Shown one piece after another: positions 1 through 11,734 of a stretch of DNA of 64,000 nucleotides. The stretch lies in NCBI RefSeq assembly GCF_000801105.2, contig NC_079516.1, positions 43,380,908 to 43,444,907 of the forward strand, given 5' to 3'. This DNA is from Raphanus sativus (lineage: Eukaryota > Streptophyta > Magnoliopsida > Brassicales > Brassicaceae). The position numbers and the translations under genes are program-made. Position 1 is the stretch's first letter. Every line of letters starts with the position of its first letter. The notes beneath the pieces were generated by a model. The model was not told where the DNA came from, did no database searches, and saw only the letters and a program-made list of their open reading frames with translations.

Positions 1-129
1 ATTTAGAAGCAATACTCTCTGATCCGTGGTCTCCGAGGAGAACTGCCACCATATAGGGAAAGTTTTCGATAGGCTGAGCAAAAGTATTTATCCTTTTCTC
101 GCGGCAATCCGCATTGTCAGGTCTCAGAT
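1..129 (-). CDS. possible partial exon at left edge, unidentified
   Basis: Read on the minus strand, bases 1 to about 129 stay open and give a protein-like stretch containing FAQPIENFPYMVAVLLGDHG and then SESIASK at the window edge. Its composition is unlike the AT-rich noise around it. I do not recognise the family, and I see no start codon or convincing acceptor upstream, only a poly-T tract. It could be an internal exon of a gene continuing to the left, or a pseudogene scrap. Confidence 0.3.
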
Positions 130-151
130 GATGAGTTTGATATGAAATATG

Positions 152-162
152 CACTTTTATAA

Positions 163-196
<34 letters not shown>

Positions 197-236
197 ATAA
201 GGGTAAGGTAGAAATATGAAACACTTTTATAAAGTT
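152..236. repeat. 15-bp target duplication around a T-run insert
   Basis: CACTTTTATAAAGTT occurs at 152-166 and 222-236. Between them lie 23 T, 8 A and about 24 further bases. In A-tail orientation the duplication starts with AA, as expected for retroposition. Some similarity also extends outside the 15 bp, so the exact limits are uncertain. Confidence 0.5.
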
Positions 237-304
237 CAAAAAGGAAAAAACATGACACATAAACTTCATGTAATATTTTTAGTTTTTTTAGTTCAGTGTG
301 GAAG

Positions 305-337
305 ATGCACTTCTACAAAAAAAAATGCACTTCTACA
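305..337 (+). repeat. micro-insertion: A7 between 13-bp duplications
   Basis: ATGCACTTCTACA occurs twice (305-317, 325-337), separated only by seven A residues. Confidence 0.6.
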
Positions 338-443
338 TGTAGAATCATAAATACACAGCTGCATAAAGTTCTTGTTGAAATATGTTCTTTTTCCTTTTTT
401 TGTATTCTTTTATTTTTCTGATATTTACATCTTCTAAATTTGT

Positions 444-531
444 AGATAATTCTTTTGTAGAAGAAAACTAACGGTAAAATATCAAAAATTTAAGATAATT
501 CTTTTGTAGAAGAAAACTAACGGTAAAATAT
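444..531. repeat. 39-bp perfect direct repeat, 10-bp spacer
   Basis: A 39-bp segment at 444-482 is repeated exactly at 493-531, with CAAAAATTTA between. It has the same layout as the other micro-insertions here but with a much longer duplication, so replication slippage is an alternative. Confidence 0.7.
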
Positions 532-778
532 TCTTTGGTAGGAACAAAAACCATTTTGCATTACATGCATCATGACTTCCATTTCATTGATAACATATAT
601 AGACACAAATAAAGTTTGAGTATTGGAGACATTATTACAAAGACTGAAAATTATTTGGTGGCAAAGAAAGAATTAAAAGCCTCCTTGTTTTGATGCATGC
701 TAATGGTGAGTTGAGTCTCCTTGCCCAATATCGCTGGTGAATTAGAAACTATAAGATATATATAAGAGAATGGATTTA

Positions 779-3700
779 TCACAGTGTGGTGGGTTGGTCT
801 CCTTCAAGCTCTGATATAACAATCAACGAGTCTGTCATTTCGAGTGAGATAGGTTCTGTCTTTGGAACTGGATTGATTATCTTGCAACACCACAAATTAT
901 ATAAAACAAACAGTTACATAAATGTTAGTGAAAAGGAAGATGCTTTATTTTTGTTTCAGATTCACCTTTTTACCGCCTTTTATGTAGCCTATAGCGACTT
1001 CTTTCCTTAACCATGCTCGCTCTGATAGCTCAGTGAATGAAGGGTTCTCTCCATCTTTCATGTATAGCTCAATGTCCTGTGTGTCCCAAGTACATTAGAG
1101 ATTTTCAGAACTACAATATGTTCTGAGGGAAGAAGAGACCTGTTTTTCACCTTTATGTAAATCTCATCGCCTTCTGCATTTAGAATGTCCTTCCACACCT
1201 CGTTCAATTCGCTGTTTCCAGCAACTGAATATAAAAGAAAAATAGTATTGCTATTGTTTGGACGTTCGTTAAATAAAACACAAAAAAAAAAGAATAGATG
1301 AAAGGTATGACCTTGTGCTGTTACAAGGCTCATCACTTCCTCTACCGCTATGTAAGTTAGAGACGGTTTGATTCTTGTTATCTGCAAATGTTTTTTGTAT
1401 AATGTTTTCAGCTAATGAGCTCATTCCATAAATGAAGTATAACCATTTTCAATTGATTACCTGCTTGCCGAGTTTTGAATCAACTATTTCAGAGGCTAGA
1501 TTTTGTACCTAGAGAAACAAAATCGTTTTTTTTTCAGCAAGATTGCATTAGGATATGGTGTAATGAAAGAAGTCAGTAGATTACATTTACTCCAAGCTTG
1601 TTGCAGATGCTTTCAGCAAGAAGAAGAGAGTAAGCGGATTGTGTGTCTGCTCTAGATGGATCTAAAAGGACAGGACGATATATGTTAGCATCAAGAAATC
1701 ACTACTTCAAACTTGTATGTTCTTGATTACCTCCAAGAAGCCATTCTTTATCAGATATTACAAGGATAGACAGAGGAATAGCTTCTTCTTCTTTTTGGTA
1801 TTTAGTTTGCATATGCATTATAGTTTCCTTTAATGTATCATAGTTCATCGGATTCCCAACCTGCAGTAAGAATTCAAAAGACATATCAAATAAACTTGTG
1901 TAGATATATATCTTCTTAGCTTGTTTCATGCAGCTAAAATTTATATTTTACCCGATGGGAAACTTGTATGTTCTTGATTTTTCCTGAACCTATACCATCA
2001 CTCACTCTTCCTCTGTCCTCTATTGGTACATCAGATAATATTTCCAATGAACTTCCTGGACCAAGATAGTTATCAAACTCTTCAATCATATCTACAACAT
2101 CCTCACGCCAACCAAGTAGAAGTATAGTTTCTCTGGGTCCTTGGACGGAATCTGATGATCCCTATGTCCCAAAAATATAGAAATCATAAGGTATACGTCC
2201 CAAAATTTCATGAATATTATATTATTATCCAAGCATTGTGGGGAGGCAGGCGGTTTTGAGAGTTAGACCTTTGACAAGAACATCTTAGAACGCTTTATAA
2301 TCTTCTCTAGCCTTGATTGCTTACGGGTTTCGAGCTCATCATCTACTGAAATGTTCTCAGTTTCAATCTCTTTAGATAAAAGTTGCTTCTTTCTCCAACT
2401 AAGAGGTGCAATAAACAATACTTTGTCTGTTTCCATGAGCTTTTCGTCATCGTTTGGGTGGAAATTTACTTTTCCATCTCGTAAAAGACCACAGACCACT
2501 ACCTGAAAAGTACAATATACATGTAACTTGACATAAAATACCAAAATGTAAATGATATAGTCAATTCATACCTCCTGGAACCCAAGTCTTATCTGTCTAT
2601 ACTTCATCCCAGCTAGATTTGGGAAACTCCGAAGATTAAATACATTTTCTGCAATGGGTAGACTTTGTATAAGTATTAGATCTTGAATACAAAAAAATAT
2701 ATATTCAAAACAAAGTTGTTTCAACATTAAAATGTAAAAGATGAAAGCAGAACTGTACTTGAGTAATTGAGTAGGTGTCTGTAGATCTTTATGAGGTCTT
2801 TTTGACGTGAACATTGGACAAACAACTTAGAGGTAATATTTTCAACCGGTTCAACTGTCATTCCTGAAATGGACTTGAGGAGATCATGCATACTAGAGCT
2901 TGATACCTACATTCATTTCCACAAGCACTATTAACAGAATCAAACAACAGTATCATCTTCAGTAGGCTAATTTACCTCTACAATAGTTGGTATGGATTCG
3001 ATTCTTTGTATAGGTTGAAGGGCTAATACAGAAAGAAATGCTTCTGTATCAGTGTGGTACCTGAAATACAATGTTTAACTTGTTTGATTACTCTTTTACA
3101 AAATACATGAGATCACTGGTATAGATTCTATATAGTTTCCTCAGTCACATGTTACTTTCTAGCACTTCAAAAGAATGTTCTTACCCATCACTTTTAGTTG
3201 GTAGAATTATAATGGCACGGGCCGTAGAGGCGGCAGCCCTCTCAAATGATTTCGTCATTTTAAGATTACAACTGCAATGGTTGAAGCATGCAATCAGCTC
3301 TGTGTAGATATATTTCAAGCCAACAAGATCAGCTGCTTATTCGTGTTGAAAGACGACTACTTTACCTCTTTGTAAGGATGTCAATATGATTAAAATCTGT
3401 GTTGAATTCCTCAGCTATTTTGTCCATCTCACTCCTTGGAGTATCAGACATAAGCACAAGCGTCTGCTTACTGTAAGAGCATGTAACAAGGAAACTAAAT
3501 CAGACAAGTTAATATTACTTGGAAGAGATATATAATAAGAGAGAGTGAACAAACTTACCTAGCTGTGGCAGTACCTAAGCGGATAGCATGCTGATGATAA
3601 CTGTTGAGTTGCTTTAGTATGAAAGGAAGATGACTGTTGATTCCACAAATGATGATATGATCATTTTCTATGACTTGAATCTGTGCACCTTCTCTTAGCC

Positions 3701-5608
3701 TTTGCATATTATCCTGCTCAGAGACAAAAGTCATCAAGGAACTTGCAACTTTAATTTCTCAATAGCAGCTAGTGTCTCTAACTGAAGAACTTATATACCC
3801 GAAGTTGTTCAGTCATTGTGCTTAAAAGCTGAGAATAAAACAATATCCCCCAAATGGCTAGGACAAATCCAATGACTTTCTCAACACGCGACTTTTGCTG
3901 CAGTTATTTTTTTCCAGAAAAAAAAACATCATAAGGGATTTTAGTTGCATAGAAGAACTCCGTAGTATAAGTTGTAATCAATATATTTTTGAGACGTTGA
4001 AGAAGATAAATCTTGAACCTCTAGATGTGAATCAGCACAAACAAGGCATGCCCAAGCATCCCAGAGGCAGTCTTCGAAGGATTGATCCTCTTTCCTTCAC
4101 AAAACAAAAGGACAATAGCATTGAAAGTTGTACATGAAATCTGGATAGATCTATCCAGGGAGATAGAATAATCGAAGAAATAAGCCTATAAATACTTTAA
4201 AACAAGACAAAGAAAAAGACTTCGAAAAGTCACAAAAGCAGTATTAAAACCATATTAGAAAGTGGTAAAGCCCAGAAAATATCAAAACCACAGAATGGAA
4301 AATATAGTCTAGGATATGTGAATTCTTGACAAAAACCAAATGGTAGGTTACCTGAATTTGAAAAATAAGAATCCTCCGATCATGACAAACGATAGGCATG
4401 CTATCACAAGCACCACCAGGGACCTAATATAGCCATCAGAATGAATGTCAATATTCACAAAGAAAGAAAAAAAATACAGACTACTTATGAATATAATGCG
4501 TATCCTAAGCACAGTGAAACTGACAATAATAGTCAGCAAAAATCCATGTACTACTAGTACATTTTGAGATCCTCCCTATTAGTAAAAGTAAAACGAAATG
4601 TTTTCTGTAGTTAGTAACTGAAACAGAGTCTGTTATTCTGTTAAAAGTAGTTATTTCGGTTAGTTAAAAGTAGTTATTTCGGTTAGTCCAGCTCGCATTA
4701 ACATTATCGAGTCATCAATATATAACATTTTAATAAACTCTATTAGTACCATTTGTACATAAAAATATATTATATACCAAGGGAGATGCTTCAATTAAAT
4801 CTCACAGATTATAGAAGTAAATGGTTGAGGAAACACATACGTAGCAACGTTCTTCTCGAGCCGAATATTGAACAGGAACAAGAACCTTGCAAGACTCCAT
4901 TTGATACCACCTAAAGAAGGTTTATTTAGAGAGTTTGATGCACAAGCAAAAGGCAAGCCAGCCCCTACGGAGTTCTGAATGTGGCGTGGAAGCTCATGAA
5001 TGATCTTTTGTACAATTCTCGACATCGCATACAGTGGGATGCATCCTAGTACAAGTTTATATTGGAGACTCTGCAGATATGTACATTAAGAAAGATTATA
5101 ACATAAAGCATTAAGAAAACAATATATTAAGAGAAAAATGTAAAGCCATGAGACTCACCTTATGGAATTTGGATTTGGAATCATTAGGTAGATTCAAGTT
5201 GGAAGTAGATGACTCTGTGTCTCCTGTCTTTTGAGATTTGACTCTGAATGTTCCTGTAATAATGAAAGTATGACAGTATGAAAGTATGAGCCTTTGTTGA
5301 GAGGAAGGACATTGAGACGTGAAATATGTTTCAGAGCCTCCTCACCTCGGGATCTAAAAGAATCAATCCCACTTGAAGGCAGAGAGTGCAAACTCAATGT
5401 TCTGCAACAAAGTCAATTTTGAGAGAGATATCTTGTAAAATACATGCACCACCATGGAAGCAATTGTTTTTCAGAAACTTGAAACTAGAAGAAGTAGAAG
5501 AAGAAAACAAATTAAAAACCTGTTAAAAGAAGTGAAACCATCATTTCTTGAAGCTTGGGAAGGTAGAAGAATCAATGTCTTCCAGCTAAATAGCTGAACA
5601 GCCACCAT
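779..5608 (-). CDS. CASTOR/POLLUX-like plastid envelope ion channel (PEC type)
   Basis: Intact, many-exon gene resembling Arabidopsis At5g02940/At5g43745 (PEC1/PEC2, DUF1012, RCK-type ion channels of the plastid envelope). The start at 5608 opens an N terminus rich in Ser, basic residues and aliphatics, fitting a transit peptide. Exons traced near the 5' end are 5520-5608, 5346-5401, 5159-5253, 4841-5070 and 4352-4423, with splice phases that join cleanly. The fifth encodes a membrane segment ([20 protein letters not shown]). Later exons encode an [11 protein letters not shown] pore-region motif, the segment [30 protein letters not shown] (RCK/NAD-binding-like) and ILPTK. A second RCK-like half follows with [15 protein letters not shown] and [11 protein letters not shown]. 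The last exon ends at TGA 779-781 after [12 protein letters not shown]. Length is about 800 aa, normal for the family. I see no break. Which of the two paralogues it matches is unsettled. Confidence 0.9.
4641..4686. repeat. perfect 23-bp tandem duplication in an intron
   Basis: The 23-bp unit at 4641-4663 is repeated directly at 4664-4686, inside an intron of the ion-channel gene. No A-run lies between, so simple slippage is the likeliest cause. Confidence 0.8.
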
Positions 5609-6384
5609 TTGATTTATCTTCTCTCTTCCTTTGATTTTGCTCCCATGGTTTTAAAACACTTATGATTTAAACTATACATTTTTATCCGAGGGAAAATGGG
5701 CCACTTTTTATTTTTATCTACGGTTATTTGGATAAAAATAAAAATTAACCAAAGACATGAGCGTATTCAGATAAGCTTTTGAACCCATTCATTGGTTCTG
5801 AACGTTTCTTTCCTTTGGAGAAAGATCAACTACCAGTAGGACTCTTTACAGTTGGTAAAATGCGCTTTATGATGCTTACAAATTTTATTCATATTACCAT
5901 CTAATCTGATACAAAAACTCTAATGTGTTGTTGTTTTTATTGAAATTTGGTTTTTCGTCAATAAGAATTTAAGCGTTGATTTTAATAGTTGTGTTTTATT
6001 GTAATATGTCTTTTCATAACTGAATGCATAACATAAATTTATGTTTTGTATGTAAGTCACTGTTAATGATTAATGGTTTTAGGGTGGAAGCCTTAACTGA
6101 TAGTTTCTGAATAAATCGTTAGTGGTTTTAAGCTTTTAATACATATGTTCGGGGTTAAAGTTATTCAATAAGGCTTTGCCCAAACAAACAAACAAGAAGA
6201 AGTTATTAAATGAAAGCTTTGTCATTATCTGACAAATGAGGAGGCTCTGAGAGTGCAGAGAGTGCAAACTCAAACCACAATTTCGGTTATCGTTACCAAA
6301 ACTATCACGCTTTCAATGTTTGCTTCATCACTTTCCTACTTACTTTTTGTATCTTTCTTAGACATCCCTTCTTCGATTTTATGT

Positions 6385-6426
6385 ACATATACTGATATTT
6401 TTTTTTGTTAAAACATATACTGATAT
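6385..6426 (-). repeat. micro-insertion, 14-bp duplication
   Basis: ACATATACTGATAT occurs at 6385-6398 and 6413-6426. The insert is T9 followed by GTTAA, which reads TTAAC plus A9 on the minus strand. Confidence 0.6.
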
Positions 6427-6520
6427 ATACTTATATGTATTACATAATACGTATAAAAATATCTTTAATGTGCATACTTTCCCCAAAATATCTGTTATGT
6501 ACCGTACCATATTGTCTTGG

Positions 6521-6571
6521 TTTGTTTTTGTAAGTTTTTTTTTTTTTTTGAGAAATTTGTTTTTGTAAGTT
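6521..6571 (-). repeat. micro-insertion, 16-bp duplication
   Basis: TTTGTTTTTGTAAGTT occurs at 6521-6536 and 6556-6571. The insert is T13 plus GAGAAA, which reads TTTCTC plus A13 on the minus strand. In that orientation the duplication begins AACTT. Confidence 0.65.
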
Positions 6572-6726
6572 GTCATATTTGTTATTGACATGTGACGATC
6601 AAAATCTTGAAATGGACTTCCATGTGGGCACAAATGCTTCAGAGCAAAAGGATAATGTTTTACTTCTTATGGCTGAACTTTTTTGTGTTTTCTTTTTGCT
6701 AAATAACTTTTAGGTGTATGAAAAAA

Positions 6727-8446
6727 TCTATACTATTATTTGAAAAGTTAATTTGCTAATTTGTCATGTCTTCCATAATTTTAGGATTAGTCAATAATTT
6801 TAATTATATTTATAGATTGTAATAATAATCAGTTTTGGAAACATGATAATTACAATATTTCATCTACACAAATATTTGAAATTATCTCATTTATTATTAT
6901 ATAAAAAATAATTTTTTCCTATGATTTTAAGCGAGTCAATGATTTTAATAAATAATTTAAATAATATTTATCGATTAGGTAATAAACAGTTATAAGAAAA
7001 ATATGATATTAGACTCTATCATATTAAAATTAAAATTAAAAATTAAATAATAATATTTTAAAATTAAAATTTATAAGTTAATTAGTTATTTTAGAAATTA
7101 TAAAATGATTATGACATAAATTATACATGTAATTTTTATTTGTATAGGTATGTGAAACTTTTTTATTTATATACCATATATATACATGTTTTGCATAGTA
7201 TTTGTAATATTTTGTGGATTACATATGTAAGAACTATATTATTATATTTATATTAGTGAAATATATTATTATATAGAAAAGGAAGGGTACGTGTGTTGAT
7301 ATAAAAGAGAGAAATATTTTCAAAAACAGTTGAAAGAGTGCTCTAGGAATTTAGCTCTCCACAGCCATAAAATAAAATAAAAGATAGATATAGGTATGAG
7401 ATTTAAAAATTGATCAAACCTTGATTGATTTCATTCGAGTTCTGTGAGAAGAATTAAAGCTGTGTACATGACTCACAGACAAACCACTCACCCCCTTAGT
7501 TTATGTTAAAATAAAGAATATTGTAGCGAGTTTCTTTGATTTTTATTGGAAATATTGATACAAATAAAAATAAGGGTAAAATTATTACAATATTAGAGTT
7601 AACACTAAAAGTAATGCATCATTGCAAATGTGTCATAAAATATAAAATATATTATACTTATGTTATATATATATATATATAATATTACACAATCATATTT
7701 CTATCCTAAAATAAATTATTTTTATTTTACATGATTAACATCAAAATCATAAATGAATTTATGCTAATAAAGAATGTATCCTTAAAATCACAAAATTAAA
7801 ATAAAAATCGCATTTTGCACAAAAAAAGAATTTGTCCTTAAAATCACAAATTTTTAAAATAATATATTTAAGACCAAAATAGTAAATATTACATAAAAGA
7901 CAAAATGAAGATTACCTAAATATTAAAAATATATATATGGAAGCACGATAAGCTAGGAATAAAACATTAAAAACCAAAATTTGACAAATAATAAACATAA
8001 TATAAATATAATTTAAGAGAAAACATAGATAATGTTTGTAATTTATTATTTTGTGTTTTGTCTCACTGTTTCTAAAATATAAATTGTAGTGAATATATAA
8101 GTTCGTTTGTTTCTGTTATTTTGTTGATGTTTTATGAGTTGTGATTGTTTATAATTTTTTTAGTACCACTAAATTTATTTTTAATCAACAAATACAATAA
8201 ATGTTTAATTTCATATCCAATTTTCCTAATTTGATATTACTATACATCCTATAAATAAAATTATGAAACAAAAAAAATATAATTTAATGCATTGATTACC
8301 AACATAAATATTAAAATTTTATTATTTATAATATTAAATTAAAATATGTATCTAATTTAATAATATATTTTTATAAAAAAAATATTAAGATTAGATTTTT
8401 TATATGTGTATATATTAGCCTGCACAAAGTAAAGACCATCAACTAG
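6727..8446 (+). mobile_element. non-autonomous Helitron, degenerate
   Basis: The 5' end is A followed by TCTATACTATTATTTG at 6727, a standard Brassicaceae Helitron start. The 3' end is CTAG at 8443-8446 followed by T, preceded by GCCTGCACAAAGTAAAGACC. That matches the usual terminal hairpin plus CTAG, but its right arm has decayed. The interior is AT-rich and carries no recognisable coding sequence or Rep/helicase motif. The pairing of these two ends is inferred from their order. Confidence 0.55.
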
Positions 8447-8807
8447 TAATATATTAAAATATCATATTCCCGAACTTGATTTAATATCCAATAAGTTGAG
8501 TCAACTTATTGGATTTGATTGTAAATGCATTGTTTTTATGGATAACAATTTTCCATAACTTTTAACCAATATAGAAATTCATTAAACACTATTAATTTTT
8601 TTTAAGTTAACAATTTTTTATTAAATAATACATTGAAAAGGTAAAAAAATGTATTTTTTAAATATTTTTTTTTCCTAGAATATGGATCTTTATGAAACAG
8701 ATGGAGTAATAAATAAAACACCTTGTATATCAGGATATATCAGCCTGAAAATATTATATTTCTAAACTTTGTTTGTTATTTAATATTTAAAAACTTGAAA
8801 GAATTCA
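8447..8807. other. AT-rich spacer, nothing recognised
   Basis: No coding, RNA or transposon signature found. Confidence 0.5.
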
Positions 8808-10254
8808 TCTCTTTTATTAAAACAGAAACATTTTCTTAAACTTAACTTTTTATAGGATTTTAAATAAATACACCCTCTCATATAAGTATATACCCACAAG
8901 AATTTAATATTAGGACCTTGTATTTACTGATTATTTTTCCTAACATTTCATCAATAGAAATTTTAATATATTTTTGTCTAACAAGTAACTACTAATTAAT
9001 ATTTACTATAAAAAACAACTAATTAATATTCAATCGTGTTTTTCATTTGGTTTTTGAATTCATAACATGCATCACGATATATTATCATGTGCTTTTAAGT
9101 AATTAAATGATTCTATCATAACTATATATGATTCCTTCGTGTGTGTAAGCTTTGGTGATTGACATTTGAATATAGAAGCTTTAATTCGTAACAATCAAAC
9201 TACTCAAGCTTTCTTTGTTTCAGCTAACGCGCCCTGCAGCAGGATCCGCCAGCACGTCCTTGATAACCAGTAAAACTTTCTCCGAGCGAACCCTCTTCGA
9301 TCAAGAAATCTCTTTGCTGGCTCAGTCGCAAAACGCGGCCTCCTCATCGGTTTAGGGAATCACGCAGAGGGCCTTGAGGAAGCAGCATATGCAACTCTTT
9401 TGTCAAAAAAAGGAAGGCACTTAAGTTTGGACTGAAACAATCCAGAAGAATTTTGAACAAGAGCTCCAAGCTTACCCCGCAGGATGAGCACCGTATATCC
9501 TATGAGGAAGAACGTGTGGATAAAGAGCTTGCTGAATCCTATCAGAAGTAAAAGACGGACAGTCAGTTCTCTCAGACCCCAAAAGTTGAATCACAACCTG
9601 AAGCCCAGCGCTTAAAAACTTGTGTCAATTGTCAAATGATATCCGAAAATGAAGGAATTAAGCTGACAAGAAAAAATTCCAACGGAGGCGCTATTTATTT
9701 CGAAGTAAAAATAATTCTCGCACAAATCACCCTTCTTTGATAACCCGCTAAAGAAATAAATCTCCTGAGGTATCAAGGCAATAGTCCTTCTGATCCTCTC
9801 TCTCTCCACTCTGAGAATCGACAAAAGATCCCGAGCATCCAGCATGATTGTTGCATCATCACTGTCACTGGATACATCTCTAAGATTTCCAGTTGAGTCA
9901 ACACCTTGTGCTTCCACATGTCAGAATCACTTCTTCTATAGATTTATCCACCAAAATTTTCCCATTTGCTGGTTCCATCATAAATCAGTTAATAACCCAA
10001 CTGATTGACATGGAGTCTTTTATGACAATTGTTGTAGCATTCACTCTTGACTTGAGATTCAATTTAACATGGATAGCTTTATACCATTTGTGAGGATTCA
10101 ACTTTTCTCGCAATACGGATTCAATGATCGGACCTTTCTCTCGTCCTATATGAGTTACCATATCCGTTAAATCTTTTTTTTTTCTTATACTCAGCCCAAG
10201 TAAATGGTTGGTCGCTGACTCACTGATAACGGTTTTGGAATTTTATTAGAAGAC

Positions 10255-10416
10255 AATCCGAGATGCACAGACTTGAAAGTTGGAATGTCTTTGGCACACA
10301 CCATTACATAAGTAAGTATTCTCAATATCACGAGGTTAAATTTTAATTGTGTACACATCATAAATCCGAGATGCACAGACTTGAAAGTTGGAATGTCTTT
10401 GGCACACACCATTACA
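10255..10416. repeat. 54-bp perfect direct repeat with 54-bp spacer
   Basis: A 54-bp segment starting AATCCGAGATGCACAGACTT lies at 10255-10308 and again at 10363-10416. The unit and the spacer have the same length. It sits in the presumed Helitron cargo just before the internal Helitron start. Confidence 0.8.
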
Positions 10417-10504
10417 ATTTTTCAAAGTTTAATTGTTATATAAATGGGGATTTTGTAAGAAAGTTTCTGGATACAAACTTGGATGATATATTTATATATA
10501 CACG

Positions 10505-10558
10505 AAATCTGTATGATAATAGTTTACAAAAAAAAAAAAAAAAATCTGTATGATAATA
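10505..10558 (+). repeat. micro-insertion, 17-bp duplication
   Basis: AAATCTGTATGATAATA occurs at 10505-10521 and 10542-10558. The insert is GTTTAC plus A14. The right copy ends exactly at the A that precedes the Helitron start at 10559. Confidence 0.65.
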
Positions 10559-11733
10559 TCTATCTTATTAAATCAGAAACATTACAACTTCTTCTAGGTG
10601 GATTTTAAAGGTGGACCTCGTATATTTAAATTAAATGTCTTATTTCTTATATATAATATGTACCATAGTCTAACTTTGCATTGATATATTTCCTTAAATA
10701 CAATTCCTTTGTTTGTCCATATTCCATATATGATTCACATTTATTACATGTCGATTTAAATAAAATAGATTTATTTGTACGAATAAAGAATACTAAAAAT
10801 ATGAATCGTACTAGAATTACCCTATACAATTCATTTTAAATTGATCAGTATACTTTCATTGGTCATATTGATTTTATTTGTACGAATAACATTAGTAGAT
10901 AATTCATAGACACATAAATAAAGATATGACTATTCTTTAACTACGTTGGGCGTAATCTACTTTCTAAAACAAATAACACATAGCTTTATATATTGCATAG
11001 AATATAGTAATATTGTATAGTATATACATATACAATAATACTAAAAACAAACCAAACTGAAATATAATATATATCGACAAAATGCTTTGAACCATTACAC
11101 ACAAAATATATTTGACCTCAGAGATAAAATTTACTTTGAAATTATATAATAATTATTTTTAAAAATTAAACTTCGTAATGTACAAAAAAACATAAGTTTT
11201 ATATCAAATTTTGTGTTACAATAAAAAGACACAACTCGCGCTTGCAAAGTGTTATTTTTACATACGAAAGACAGTTTTGATATTGTTCTTTAAACACAAA
11301 ATTTAATTATACAAACTCGATACTACATAAACTAAATAATATAGAATACATTTTAAAAATAAAATCCGTGCGTGGTGCGCATGGCCTTTTTCGAAAAATC
11401 GTAGATATGTTTATATAATATATAAATATATTATGATACACATATTTTCTTATAAATAATACTCCAATATAAATTTTGTATGATAAATATTGAAAATATA
11501 AAATATATAGCACTATATATTTCAAATAATATATAAAAATCTACTTTACGTTATCATAAATTTTAAAAATCAAATTTAGTAACTAAAACACATTGCTTAT
11601 TTAAACACATTAGTACACATTGTTATTTATCAAAATATTATATTAATACACATTGCAATCATTTATAACTTTTAGTACAAACAAAGATTAAAAAAAAATT
11701 GACTCCCGCTCGGTCGAGCGGGTCATGATCTAG
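10559..11733 (+). mobile_element. non-autonomous Helitron with intact termini
   Basis: Starts TCTATCTTATTAAATCAGAA after a host A (10558) and ends CTAG at 11730-11733 before a host T. This is the A/T insertion rule of Helitrons. The 3' hairpin is perfect: CCCGCTCG at 11705-11712, GT loop, CGAGCGGG at 11715-11722, then seven bases to CTAG. The 1.2-kb interior carries no RepHel coding sequence, so the copy is non-autonomous. Confidence 0.8.
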
Positions 11734-11734
11734 T

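Larger units (their letters stand above)
5609..6726. other. 5' flank of the ion-channel gene; no gene seen
   Basis: AT-rich flank upstream of the minus-strand channel gene, presumably holding its promoter. I see no TATA element I would defend. It contains two micro-insertions (listed separately). Confidence 0.5.
8808..10558 (+). mobile_element. Helitron 5' terminus plus unidentified coding-like cargo
   Basis: TCTCTTTTATTAAAACAGAA at 8808 matches the start of the Helitron at 10559, and the similarity continues to a shared GGATTTTAAA. There is no 3' terminus before 11733, so both starts may use one 3' end. Between 9220 and 10100 the base composition becomes coding-like. On the plus strand there is an EEERVDKELAESYQK stretch. 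On the minus strand (9612-9917) there is one with SDDATIMLDARDLLSILRVE. Stops and strand changes show these are fragments. I do not recognise their source genes. Gene-fragment capture by a Helitron is an inference. Confidence 0.4.
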
